Shown here one piece after another: positions 34,129 through 42,733 of a stretch of DNA of 64,000 nt (position 1 is its first letter; every line of letters begins with the position of its first letter). Below the pieces are notes generated by a model. That model was not told the origin of the DNA and did no database searches. It saw only the letters and a program-made list of their open reading frames with translations. The stretch comes from Pelolinea sp. Lineage in GTDB: Bacteria > Chloroflexota > Anaerolineae > Anaerolineales > Anaerolineaceae. The translations under genes were made by a program, and so were the position numbers. The stretch covers positions 1-64,000 of the forward strand of contig JAAZOD010000032.1 of assembly GCA_012797975.1 (NCBI GenBank), written 5' to 3'.

Positions 34129-35324
34129 GGAGAAATAAAATGTCATTCATTAAGAACATTGGAAAAACAGTTCGGGATAACATTCGGGATTATGGAATGT
34201 TTCTCGCATTATTTGCAATTATGATTTTCTTTACCATCACGACCAAAGGTGTTTTTATTTCGCCGCGCAACATCAGCAATCTTATTAATCAAACCGGATG
34301 TATTGCGGTGCTTGCAGTGGGTATGACACTGGTCATCGTGATCAGGCATATCGATCTTTCCGTAGGTTTTCTGGCAGGTTTTATGGGCGCCATTGCTGCC
34401 ATTGCAATGGTTTCTTGGCATTTTCCGGTATGGGTTGTAATCCCGATGGTATTGATTCTGGGGATTCTGGCTGGCCTTTTGATTGCTTTTTTGGTTGCCA
34501 AAATGGGCATTCCCTCTTTTGTGGCATCTCTGGCTGGCTGGCTGATCTACCGCGGTGCCTTGTTATTGGTGACCTTAAAAACGGGAACGATCATTATCCC
34601 CAATGCGACCTACAATGCGATCGGGAATGGATATATCCCGGACCTTCCCGGCGTTGGAATCCTTCCTGGTGTTCACAAATTGACGCTGCTATTGGGTATT
34701 CTGGCAGTGGTCATTTTTATTATTGGTGATGTCAGAGATCGCGAGAAGAAAAAGGCCTATGGTTTTGAAGTGTCGACGATGGATATTTTTATCATGAAGA
34801 TTGTTTTTACGGCTGCCTTGATCATGGCGGTCACCTGGGTGATGGCAGGCTACAATGGACTTTCCTGGACTTTTGTGATCGTGCTGGCAGTGACCTTTGT
34901 CTATCATTTCATTACTACTCAAACGGTTTTGGGACGTTATATTTATGCTGTGGGTGGCAATCCTGAAGCTGCGGAATTGAGCGGTATCGATGTTAAAAAG
35001 ATTACCTATATCGTGTTTGGCTCTATGGGTATGCTGGCCGCCTTGTCCGGCATTCTTTATAGTTCTCGTTTACAATCGGCAACCACCATTGCCGGGCAGC
35101 TGTTTGAAATGGATGCCATTGCTGCTGCTTACGTGGGAGGTGTATCGGCCGGCGGTGGGGTAGGACGTGTGACTGGCTCTATCATTGGCGCATTGGTCAT
35201 GATGTCATTGACCAATGGCATGAACTTAATGGGGATTGATATTTCTTCGCAGTACATAGTGAAAGGTGTTGTATTGGTATTGGCCGTGGTCTTTGATGTG
35301 GCCACAAGAAATCGCGGAAAGTGA
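34125..35324 (+). CDS. gguB: Multiple-monosaccharide ABC transporter permease
   Basis: A 399-residue membrane protein of the BPD_transp_2 type (RbsC/XylH/GguB) with about 10-11 membrane segments. Landmarks: ISPRNISNLINQTGCIAVLAV near residue 45, AVGMTLVIVIRHIDLSVG, and near the C-terminus FEMDAIAAAYVGGVSAGGG and VTGSIIGALVM. The insert between segments in the middle (GDVRDREKKKAYGF) is typical for the longer XylH/GguB members. Overlaps gguA by 4 nt; a strong terminator follows. Forms the membrane part of the ChvE-GguA-GguB importer. Confidence 0.92.
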   Translation: MRRNKMSFIKNIGKTVRDNIRDYGMFLALFAIMIFFTITTKGVFISPRNISNLINQTGCIAVLAVGMTLVIVIRHIDLSVGFLAGFMGAIAAIAMVSWHFPVWVVIPMVLILGILAGLLIAFLVAKMGIPSFVASLAGWLIYRGALLLVTLKTGTIIIPNATYNAIGNGYIPDLPGVGILPGVHKLTLLLGILAVVIFIIGDVRDREKKKAYGFEVSTMDIFIMKIVFTAALIMAVTWVMAGYNGLSWTFVIVLAVTFVYHFITTQTVLGRYIYAVGGNPEAAELSGIDVKKITYIVFGSMGMLAALSGILYSSRLQSATTIAGQLFEMDAIAAAYVGGVSAGGGVGRVTGSIIGALVMMSLTNGMNLMGIDISSQYIVKGVVLVLAVVFDVATRNRGK

Positions 35325-35329
35325 TAACG

Positions 35330-35356
35330 AAAGTGGGAGCTAATCGCTCCCACTTT
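35330..35356. terminator. Bidirectional terminator between gguB and the convergent phosphatidyltransferase
   Basis: AAAGTGGGAGC (35330-35340) and GCTCCCACTTT (35346-35356) form a perfect 11-bp stem with loop TAATC. T-rich sequence follows on both sides (TTTATTTT on plus; on minus TTTCGTTA). The stem covers the stop codon of the minus-strand gene. Confidence 0.88.
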
Positions 35357-36002
35357 TTATTTTCTTTGAAATTTCCTCTTTTTTCCATTTTATTCTATGG
35401 ATGTAATCCAGTAACAGGGCATAACCGCTGGTGATGGCAAGGATCATGATATTTTTACCGATCTTTACCGAATCGAACCAGTAGAAAATACCCGAAACTA
35501 CCGCCAATACATTGGAAATGGCTCCATAGGAACGTACGGCCGGCAAGGCGCGATGGGTGAGCATCAAGAACAATGATCCAACGACCATGATGATGTGAGT
35601 GGAAAAGAATGGAATGGTCAGGGTGAATGGTATATTTAAAATGTTAAAAAGAGTAAGAATACCGAACACGATCAGAATTTTATCGATTAACGGATCAAAG
35701 ACCTTGCCGAACAACGTTTGCTGATGTAATTTGCGAGCCAGAGCCCCATCCAGCATATCCAAAAGAAACATGAGTGCAATAAGAGGAAGTGCCAGCAAAG
35801 CTCCAGAATCCATGGATGTGTGCAAGAACTGGATGGTAAAGCAACCTAGTACCAGGCGCAAGAGCAAGATGGCATTGGGTATGTTCCAAACCTTTCCATG
35901 AATGATCTCTTGCAGAATATCGTGAAAGGTGCAGGAATATTCCTCGAAACGAAGGAACTTTTCCGGTGACTTTGTGATTTCCGTAGAATTTTGACGGCCC
36001 AT
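35340..36002 (-). CDS. CDP-alcohol phosphatidyltransferase family protein
   Basis: A 220-residue membrane protein with about five to six membrane segments. The family signature D-x2-D-G-x2-A-R-x8-G-x3-D-x3-D is complete (DMLDGALARKLHQQTLFGKV, then FDPLIDK). These enzymes exchange CMP of a CDP-alcohol for another alcohol, for example in phosphatidylglycerophosphate or phosphatidylinositol-phosphate synthesis; which one cannot be read. An N-terminal ~30-residue soluble extension precedes the first segment. GGAGAAG lies 3-9 bp before the ATG. It stands alone on this strand. Confidence 0.85.
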   Translation of the reverse strand: MGRQNSTEITKSPEKFLRFEEYSCTFHDILQEIIHGKVWNIPNAILLLRLVLGCFTIQFLHTSMDSGALLALPLIALMFLLDMLDGALARKLHQQTLFGKVFDPLIDKILIVFGILTLFNILNIPFTLTIPFFSTHIIMVVGSLFLMLTHRALPAVRSYGAISNVLAVVSGIFYWFDSVKIGKNIMILAITSGYALLLDYIHRIKWKKEEISKKIKSGSD

Positions 36003-36149
36003 AGCTTCTCCATTTTCCCATTCTGAATATAGCAGGGATATAGAAAAAATGGATCATGAGAAAGTATTATTTTTGGAAACTGGTTTCTCTTTTCCTCCTT
36101 AATGACATATTGAAACGATGACTTCTCATGGATTGAGAAACCTCAATGA

Positions 36150-36155
36150 TATAAT
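36150..36155 (+). promoter_or_regulatory. -10 element of the dinG-like gene, leaderless arrangement
   Basis: TATAAT ends 7 bp before the ATG at 36163, so transcription would begin at about the start codon. This matches the GH5 gene and supports the use of 36163 rather than an earlier in-frame ATG at 36118, which lies upstream of the -10. Confidence 0.55.
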
Positions 36156-36162
36156 CTGCAAC

Positions 36163-38967
36163 ATGTTCCCCATTGTTGCATTTGACCTTGAAACCACCGG
36201 ATTGGATCCCCAACACGATAAAATCATCGAAATAGGTGCTGTACGATTTGAAGGTTCCCGGGTCCTGGAAACTTATCAGACGCTGATCAATCCGCAACGT
36301 GCCATCTCTCCAGAAATCACACAACTTACCTCCATCACCAACGAAATGGTGCGCAATGCCCCGCTGATCGAAGAGATACGGGAAGAATTTGCTGATTTTC
36401 TGGGTACCAATCCCCTGTTGGGACATAATATTCAGTTTGACCTGTCCTTTTTACGAAGCAATCAGTTCATATTGACCAATGAAGAAATCGATTCTTTTGA
36501 CTTGGCTGGTGTGCTGATGCCCACCGCCAGCCGCTATAATTTGGGCTCTCTGGTTGAAATCCTGCAGGTCAGGAGTGATGAGCTGCAATCACACCGTGCA
36601 CTGGATGATGCCAAAATGACCCATCAGGTTTTCATACACTTCCTGAAGATGGCAGATGAACTGCCGCTGGAATTGATCAGGGAGATCGTTGATCAAGGCA
36701 AAGGATTGACATGGGGAGGAAAATGGTTTTTCAACCAGCTTGTCAGGCAACGCATCCATGAACCGGTGCAGGCAAGAAAAGCCCAACAGCATGATTACGG
36801 GGCTTTATTTGGGAAACTCGAAGAGCTAGCCCAACCTCCATTAAAACCAAAAGTGAGTTTTGAAAAATTGGATGAGGATGAGGTCGCGGCACATCTGGAA
36901 CCCGGTGGAACTTTTTCTCACTTCATTGCTCAATTCGAGAGCCGCTCTCAACAGATCGAAATGGCGAGAATGGTGGCGACTGCCTTCAACAATGGCCAGC
37001 ATTTCATGGTGGAAGCAGGCACCGGAACCGGCAAATCATTTGCTTATCTTGTCCCGGCGGCCCTATGGTCGATCAAAAATCAGGCGAGGGTGATCATTTC
37101 AACCAATACTATCAATTTGCAGGATCAATTGATCAAAAAAGATATTCCCGATACCAGAAGTGCTCTGCATGTTGACCTGCGTGCAACGGTGTTGAAGGGA
37201 AGGGGAAATTACCTTTGCCCGCGCAGATTGGAAGGCCTGCGTTTTCGAGGTCCTCGTTCTCGCGAAGAGATACGCATGCTGGCCAAGATCCTGGTCTGGT
37301 TGCATCAAGGCGGCAGCGGCGACCGGGGTGAGTTGAATTTGAACGGCGGCTTGGAATGGGAAACCTGGAGCAAACTTTCGGCAGAGGAAGAAACCTGTGG
37401 GGCAGAAGCATGCCTGACCAGATTAGGAGGGGTCTGCCCATATTTCCGCGCCCGGCAAAATGCATTGCGCGCTCATATTATTGTGGTTAACCATGCCTTG
37501 TTATTGGCGGATGTGGTTACTGATAACCGGGTGCTGCCCGATTACGATTATCTGATCATCGATGAAGCGCATCATCTGGAGGATGCGTCAACCAATGCGC
37601 TCAGCTATCGTGTGTCCAACAAGGATATTCAAAGAGCATTTGAGGAATTGGGAAGCCCCAAGAATGGAGCGCTGGGAAATCTGGCAGCGAGCTTGCAGAG
37701 CCGGATGCCCGAAGACCATTTCTCCGCAATTCATGAAGCGCTGGAAGAGATTACAGACCTGGCCTTTCGTGCTGACCATGAATTCAATCAGGTCTTTAGT
37801 TCCATGGAAACTTTTATGGAAGATATGCGTGAGGGGAGAGATGTAAGCGAATACGGACAGCGTGAACGGGTGGAACGATCCACCACCCGCCAGCCGATCT
37901 GGTCGCAGATCGAAACGTACTGGCAAAATGCCAGCACTACCATGGAAAGCATCATGAATGATTTGAATCAGCTTATTCGTGATATTTCCGATATGGATTT
38001 CTCGGAAGAATTGGAAGTGAATGAGAATATTACCGAATTGGCACGCTTGGCACGCCATTTTCAGGAAACATTGACTAATTTTTCTTCCCTGATCTATGAA
38101 CCGGATCCGGCCAATGTGTACTGGCTTGAAATAGAACCGCGTTCAGGACGCTTCTCGGTGAATATTGCTCCCCTGCATATTGGTCCTTTGATGGAGAAAT
38201 ACCTCTGGAACGAAAAACAAAGTGTGATCTTGACTTCTGCAACGTTGACAACCAACGGGGAATTTGATTATTTGCGCAGCCGTCTGAACGCAGAGACAGC
38301 CGATGAACTGATGCTGGGGTCCCCTTTTGATTTTGAAACGTCCACCCTGCTGTATCTGCCGACCGATATGCCAGAACCGCTTGACCGCAGCCAGTATCAG
38401 TTGTGGGTGGAACGTACCTTGCTGCGGCTGGCCAAAGCTACTGGCGGACGTATGCTGGCTCTGTTCACTTCGTACAAACAGCTCCGCCTGACCTCGCGCA
38501 ATATCACTCCGCTTCTCAACAAGGACCATATTCAGGTGTTTGAACAGGGAGAAGGCCCTTCTTCAAATGCCTTACTTGAAACATTCCGGGCGACGGACCG
38601 GGCTGTACTGTTGGGTACGCGCTCGTTTTGGGAAGGTGTGGATGTGCCGGGACAGGCGCTTTCGGTGCTGGTGATCGTGCGTTTGCCGTTCGATGTCCCC
38701 AGTGATCCGATCATCACGGCCCGTTCCGAAACATTTGAGAATCCATTTCAGGAATACCAGATACCCGAAGCTATTCTGCGTTTCAGGCAGGGTTTTGGAA
38801 GGTTGATCCGTACCAAATCTGATCGGGGTGTGGTGACGGTGTTGGACAGCCGCCTTATTAATAAACAATACGGGCAGTTATTCTTGAATTCCCTCCCTCC
38901 CTGTACGCAAAAGCGCGGGCCGGTGGAAGAACTGCCAGGAATGGCTGCCCGCTGGCTTGATCTGTAA
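36163..38967 (+). CDS. dinG: Exonuclease-DinG type ATP-dependent DNA helicase
   Basis: A 934-residue protein. Residues 1-165 are a DnaQ-like DEDDh exonuclease: FDLETTG, NIQFDLSFL and HRALDDAKMT. The rest is an XPD/DinG superfamily 2 helicase: Walker A EAGTGTGKS, DEAH box IIDEAHHLED, and C-terminal motifs ending GRLIRTKSDRG. Four cysteines between the helicase motifs (NYLCP, then ETCGAEAC and GVCPYF) are positioned like the iron-sulfur cluster of DinG/XPD. This exonuclease-helicase arrangement is the Firmicutes/Chloroflexota form. It probably acts in repair of stalled forks or R-loops. Confidence 0.9.
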   Translation: MFPIVAFDLETTGLDPQHDKIIEIGAVRFEGSRVLETYQTLINPQRAISPEITQLTSITNEMVRNAPLIEEIREEFADFLGTNPLLGHNIQFDLSFLRSNQFILTNEEIDSFDLAGVLMPTASRYNLGSLVEILQVRSDELQSHRALDDAKMTHQVFIHFLKMADELPLELIREIVDQGKGLTWGGKWFFNQLVRQRIHEPVQARKAQQHDYGALFGKLEELAQPPLKPKVSFEKLDEDEVAAHLEPGGTFSHFIAQFESRSQQIEMARMVATAFNNGQHFMVEAGTGTGKSFAYLVPAALWSIKNQARVIISTNTINLQDQLIKKDIPDTRSALHVDLRATVLKGRGNYLCPRRLEGLRFRGPRSREEIRMLAKILVWLHQGGSGDRGELNLNGGLEWETWSKLSAEEETCGAEACLTRLGGVCPYFRARQNALRAHIIVVNHALLLADVVTDNRVLPDYDYLIIDEAHHLEDASTNALSYRVSNKDIQRAFEELGSPKNGALGNLAASLQSRMPEDHFSAIHEALEEITDLAFRADHEFNQVFSSMETFMEDMREGRDVSEYGQRERVERSTTRQPIWSQIETYWQNASTTMESIMNDLNQLIRDISDMDFSEELEVNENITELARLARHFQETLTNFSSLIYEPDPANVYWLEIEPRSGRFSVNIAPLHIGPLMEKYLWNEKQSVILTSATLTTNGEFDYLRSRLNAETADELMLGSPFDFETSTLLYLPTDMPEPLDRSQYQLWVERTLLRLAKATGGRMLALFTSYKQLRLTSRNITPLLNKDHIQVFEQGEGPSSNALLETFRATDRAVLLGTRSFWEGVDVPGQALSVLVIVRLPFDVPSDPIITARSETFENPFQEYQIPEAILRFRQGFGRLIRTKSDRGVVTVLDSRLINKQYGQLFLNSLPPCTQKRGPVEELPGMAARWLDL

Positions 38968-39008
38968 CAATTGACCAGCTCTGTTTGTGAAATGTTGAGA
39001 TATTTCAA

Positions 39009-39722
39009 TCAGAACGTGTTCTTTTGATTGACTTTCAGCACAGGTATTGCATGAAGCTTGTGTAAGTTATCCTTCTTTTCCACCAGCATTGCGAAATTAA
39101 AACGGTCAATCCTGAGGGCCAGTTCCAGATCTCGGGGAGGAAAATCTGGGTGTGTTCCATCATACACAGAACCTGATTTGGAGCGCCGAACTTTTTCAAC
39201 AACAGAATCCCAGTGAACATCCTTATCCATTAACATGCTCTCGATCGCATCAGCACAAGCGGCGTCTTCGTCGCCCCAACCTTCTTCCGGAAACAATCCA
39301 GTTTGGATTAGTGTAAGGTTTGAGGGAGTGAGAGTTTGAATGTATTGCACTGTTGCACTTACATTGGTCAGCGATGCAGTCAGGATGGTATCTGCTTTTT
39401 CTGCCAATATCACACCTTGTGTTCCGGCGGTAGTACGCAGGATTACTCGCTCGGCAGGTTTTCCGGATGCTTCAATGGTCGAAGGAGAATTGCCCATATC
39501 AAATCCCGGAACTTGAATTCCGTTCACCTCTCCTGCAATGACGCTGTTTGGAATTTTTTTGTGGAGTTCAAAGGCATCTTCAATGCTTGAAACAAGCAGT
39601 ATTTCTTCGACTCCAGAATCAAAAAGAAAGGCGCTGGTAGTGAATGCCCGCAATACATCGATCACGATCACTACTCCTGTGGCAGTTGAGCATGTATCAA
39701 GCGTGCTTCGCCGAATTTTCAC
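39009..39722 (-). CDS. comB: 2-phosphosulfolactate phosphatase-family protein (ComB)
   Basis: A 237-residue protein with the ComB pattern: VVIVIDVLRAFTTSAFLFDSG, then IAGEVNGIQVPGFDMGNSP, ILRTTAGTQG and a GWGDEDAACAD segment. The family name comes from coenzyme M synthesis in methanogens, but bacterial homologues are widespread and their real substrate is unproven; nothing else for coenzyme M lies here. It is the last gene of the minus-strand selA-M24-tsaD-OsmC operon, 40 bp after OsmC. Confidence 0.8.
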   Translation of the reverse strand: MKIRRSTLDTCSTATGVVIVIDVLRAFTTSAFLFDSGVEEILLVSSIEDAFELHKKIPNSVIAGEVNGIQVPGFDMGNSPSTIEASGKPAERVILRTTAGTQGVILAEKADTILTASLTNVSATVQYIQTLTPSNLTLIQTGLFPEEGWGDEDAACADAIESMLMDKDVHWDSVVEKVRRSKSGSVYDGTHPDFPPRDLELALRIDRFNFAMLVEKKDNLHKLHAIPVLKVNQKNTF

Positions 39723-39762
39723 GCAAAACCTTTCTCGATGATTGAAATGGGATAAAGATTAA

Positions 39763-40179
39763 CTAAACCTCTTTCAGGGTGATTCTCAGGTCGATCGGTG
39801 CTACTTTTTTGAACATGGCTTGAGCTGAACAATATTTGGTTTCTGATAACTCAACAGCCCGCTCTACCGCAGCACGGTCGAGATTGTTTCCGCTTACCAC
39901 ATATTCAATGGCAAGATGGGTGAACACTTTGGGATGTTCTTCAGCACGATCAGCATGCACCAACACTTCAAAATTTTGCACATCCTGTTTTTTCTTTTTC
40001 AAGATCGAAATGACATCCATGGCAGTGCAGCCGGCCAATCCGATGATGAGCAGTTCCAGGGGACGAAAGCCATCATCGGCTCCTCCCAATTCCGCTACTG
40101 TTCCCAGCGGCACTTTGAAGCCGCTGTCGGCGGTCCCTTCAAAGCTCATATTCTCTTTCCAGATCACTTTTCCATCCAT
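39763..40179 (-). CDS. OsmC/YhfA-family protein
   Basis: A 138-residue protein. The OsmC core is visible: GADDGFRPLELLIIGLAGCT, where the first redox Cys sits, followed by MDVISILKKKKQDV, and the second Cys in a TKYCSAQAM segment near the C-terminus. Such proteins reduce organic hydroperoxides with a Cys pair. YhfA-type members have an unknown physiological substrate. Co-oriented with and 54 bp downstream of the zinc-ribbon gene. Confidence 0.82.
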   Translation of the reverse strand: MDGKVIWKENMSFEGTADSGFKVPLGTVAELGGADDGFRPLELLIIGLAGCTAMDVISILKKKKQDVQNFEVLVHADRAEEHPKVFTHLAIEYVVSGNNLDRAAVERAVELSETKYCSAQAMFKKVAPIDLRITLKEV

Positions 40180-40233
40180 TTTTTTGTCTCCTTGTTGATT
40201 GATAATCCCCGCCGGGGTGCAGAAATGGTTTTA

Positions 40234-40425
40234 TCAGGTAGAGCTGTACCTAATTTCCAGGCCGCAATTGGAGCATTGTATGTTCAATAAACCGTTATAT
40301 TCTAGAATGCCCTGATTGCAGTACGGGCAAATTGCACCGGCTTGATATTTACCGGATTGCCGGTGGGGTTCCTGCTCTGCTTTTTTTGTTTGTTCTGTAG
40401 AGTGTTCGATTCTTTTCGCTTTCAT
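40234..40425 (-). CDS. Small zinc-ribbon protein
   Basis: A 63-residue protein: a basic/polar N-terminal half (KRIEHSTEQTKKAEQEPHRQ) and a C-terminal zinc ribbon (CPYC, then CSNC 19 residues later). The start is the ATG at 40425, overlapping the tsaD stop in an ATGA; an upstream in-frame ATG lies inside tsaD. No specific family is recognised. It may bind nucleic acid or a protein partner. The coupling with tsaD suggests co-expression, not necessarily shared function. Confidence 0.7.
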   Translation of the reverse strand: MKAKRIEHSTEQTKKAEQEPHRQSGKYQAGAICPYCNQGILEYNGLLNIQCSNCGLEIRYSST

Positions 40426-41474
40426 TTTTGCGACATGCTGACCAGCGGCCAATTTGGTAAAACGTCCATGGAAAGGTCATCCCTGAATCCGTGTAGGAAG
40501 CGATAGTGCCCTGCGGTTGCGATCATGACCGCATTGTCGGTGCATAGTTTCAATGGCGGAATATGCACCGGGAATTCTTTTTGGTCAAGAAATGCTTTGC
40601 GCAGCGCTCGATTTGCTGAAACACCTCCCGCCACTACGATGCTGCACGCATGAAACTGTCGTGCAGCCGCCAGAGTTTTCTGGCAGAGCACATCGACCAC
40701 TGCTGCTTGAAAACTGGCGGCCAGATTTTCGACCAGCACCGGTCGGCCGTCAGCGTGCAGTTCCTGCAGGGTGCGCAAGACAGCGGTCTTTAACCCACTG
40801 AATGAAAAATCCCAGCTTCCCTCAAGCCAAGCGCGGGGGAATTGGAATGCTTGGCCGTTACCATTCTCAGCAGCTTTTTGAATCGAAGGGCCTCCCGGAT
40901 AGGGTAGGTTGAGCAGCCGAGCAACTTTATCGAATGCTTCTCCGGCCGCGTCATCCAGCGTGCGGCCTAATTGCGTATAGGTGAGATGATCCTGCATCAA
41001 AATCAATGAAGAGTGTCCACCCGAGACGATCAAAGCGATCACCGGGAATTGAGGTTCCCGATACTCCGGATTCTCCTGCGGGATCCAGGCAGAATAGAGG
41101 TGCCCTTCGAGATGATTGATCCCAACCAAGGGAACGCCGCTGGCCAAACTAAGCCCCTTCGCCATGTTCATTCCCACCACCAGAGATCCTGCCAAACCGG
41201 GTCCGCGGGTGACCGCGATGGCATCCAGTTCCGGAATGCTGAGATGTGCGTCCTTGATGGCTTGATCAACCACTGCGTAGATGGTTTTAATATGCTCGCG
41301 AGAAGCGACTTCAGGGAAAACCCCTCCATACCTGGCATGCAAATCTGCCTGTGAAGCGACCACATCGCTGAGCACCTGGGTTCCATCCTCCAGTACGGCA
41401 GCAGCCGTTTCATCGCAGGAGGTTTCAATTCCAAGAACACGGGTCATGGTTTTTCCTGTATCCGCATTTTCCAT
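40422..41474 (-). CDS. tsaD: tRNA N6-adenosine threonylcarbamoyltransferase
   Basis: A 350-residue ASKHA-fold protein that attaches threonylcarbamoyl to A37 of ANN-decoding tRNAs. Landmarks: LGIETSCDETAAAVL, the metal-site segment REHIKTIYAVVDQA, VSGGHSSLIL, DDAAGEAFDKVARLL, and VAGGVSANRALR near the C-terminus. A second ATG at 41447 (directly before LGIETSC) is an alternative start closer to other TsaD proteins; 41474 has AAGGA 3-7 bp upstream. It follows the M24 peptidase gene by 7 bp. Confidence 0.95.
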   Translation of the reverse strand: MENADTGKTMTRVLGIETSCDETAAAVLEDGTQVLSDVVASQADLHARYGGVFPEVASREHIKTIYAVVDQAIKDAHLSIPELDAIAVTRGPGLAGSLVVGMNMAKGLSLASGVPLVGINHLEGHLYSAWIPQENPEYREPQFPVIALIVSGGHSSLILMQDHLTYTQLGRTLDDAAGEAFDKVARLLNLPYPGGPSIQKAAENGNGQAFQFPRAWLEGSWDFSFSGLKTAVLRTLQELHADGRPVLVENLAASFQAAVVDVLCQKTLAAARQFHACSIVVAGGVSANRALRKAFLDQKEFPVHIPPLKLCTDNAVMIATAGHYRFLHGFRDDLSMDVLPNWPLVSMSQK

Positions 41475-41481
41475 ATATTCC

Positions 41482-42720
41482 TTAACCTTTTACGGGTAGA
41501 ATAAGCTGATAGGGAAAATCAGCCAGGACTTCGATTTTTCCTTTTTCATTCAAATACACGGTATCTTCAATTCTGACGCCATATCCTTTGGAGGGAAAAT
41601 ACAGCCCTGGTTCGTTGGTGAAAACCATGCCTGGCTGCAGAATATCCCGTGCACCAGCGCCCAAACCGCTGAAAGGACTTTCATGTACGTCCAGACCCAA
41701 GCCGTGCCCCAAGCTGTGCACATATCCTTCCACGCATTCTGGTTCTTCTTCGACGGTGGTATATCCCAATTCGCGGAACATCCGACAGGTTTCTGCCTGA
41801 TAATCGCGGAAAGGGGTATTGGTTCTAAAGGATTTCAGCATGGCCTGATGGACTGCGAACACATCCTGATACACTTTTTGCACTTCATCTGAAGCATAGC
41901 CCAGGCACCACGTACGGGTGAAATCGTAAAAGTATCCTCCACCAGCTTCACAAGGAAAGATATCATAGACAATGGTCTTTCCCAATTCCAGCCGATCCTG
42001 ATCATTCCCTGAGCTGTGCGGAATGCCCGCATCCCTGCCAATCGAGAAAATAGTGTCTTCGGGGTTATCGGCTCCCTGTTCAGCCAGCCATCTGCGGATC
42101 ATGGACTTCACCAATCCAACCGTGACCGGAGCCCCATCGCCGTCCACCAGAAAGTCCTGTTTGACTGCACAATTACACAGAAAATCGGCAGTTTTTGCTA
42201 CCACCTCCGTGGTGACCTTTCCCATCTTGCGGATATGATCTATCTCTTCCTGACCCTTGGTCAGGCGTGCCAGTTTGATGCTGCTTTCCATTACAAAACC
42301 GATGAAATTTATCTCCGGCAGCAGTTCTTTTATTGCACTGACCATGGCATAAAACGCACTCAGGTCGTATTTCCCAGCAATGGCTACCGTCTTATTGTGG
42401 ATCCCAAAATCGGTGAAGATATCCTGATAGCGCAGGGCAATGGCCTTCACATGATCCCCACCTGCCGCCTGGAAGTATTTCCTGATCGGATATTTTTCAT
42501 CATACCCAATGAGCTGCAGCCCTGTTTTGGCTGCTTCTTCTCTTTCCATACTGTTGTAAAACAGAATCGCTTCCTGACCGCGAACTTTAATCAGGTCGGC
42601 ACTGCTCACATGATGGATACCCGTGAAGTACACCATATCGGGATTATTTTGAGCGGCTCCGCTGATCCACAGTGCATCGATGTCTTGTTCTTGCATATAG
42701 CGATCCAGGTCTTTTCTCAT
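41482..42720 (-). CDS. M24-family Xaa-Pro peptidase-like enzyme
   Basis: A 412-residue cytosolic pita-bread metallopeptidase with the two-domain creatinase/aminopeptidase P layout. Metal ligands of the C-terminal domain can be placed: the two Asp in IVYDIFPCEAGGGYFYDFTR, His in HSLGHGLGLDVHE, and Glu in FTNEPGLY and RIEDTVYL. It cleaves an N-terminal residue before proline, or is a creatinase relative; the exact substrate is not readable. It sits between selA and tsaD in the same operon. Confidence 0.85.
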   Translation of the reverse strand: MRKDLDRYMQEQDIDALWISGAAQNNPDMVYFTGIHHVSSADLIKVRGQEAILFYNSMEREEAAKTGLQLIGYDEKYPIRKYFQAAGGDHVKAIALRYQDIFTDFGIHNKTVAIAGKYDLSAFYAMVSAIKELLPEINFIGFVMESSIKLARLTKGQEEIDHIRKMGKVTTEVVAKTADFLCNCAVKQDFLVDGDGAPVTVGLVKSMIRRWLAEQGADNPEDTIFSIGRDAGIPHSSGNDQDRLELGKTIVYDIFPCEAGGGYFYDFTRTWCLGYASDEVQKVYQDVFAVHQAMLKSFRTNTPFRDYQAETCRMFRELGYTTVEEEPECVEGYVHSLGHGLGLDVHESPFSGLGAGARDILQPGMVFTNEPGLYFPSKGYGVRIEDTVYLNEKGKIEVLADFPYQLILPVKG

Positions 42721-42733
42721 TACGAACTCCTTG

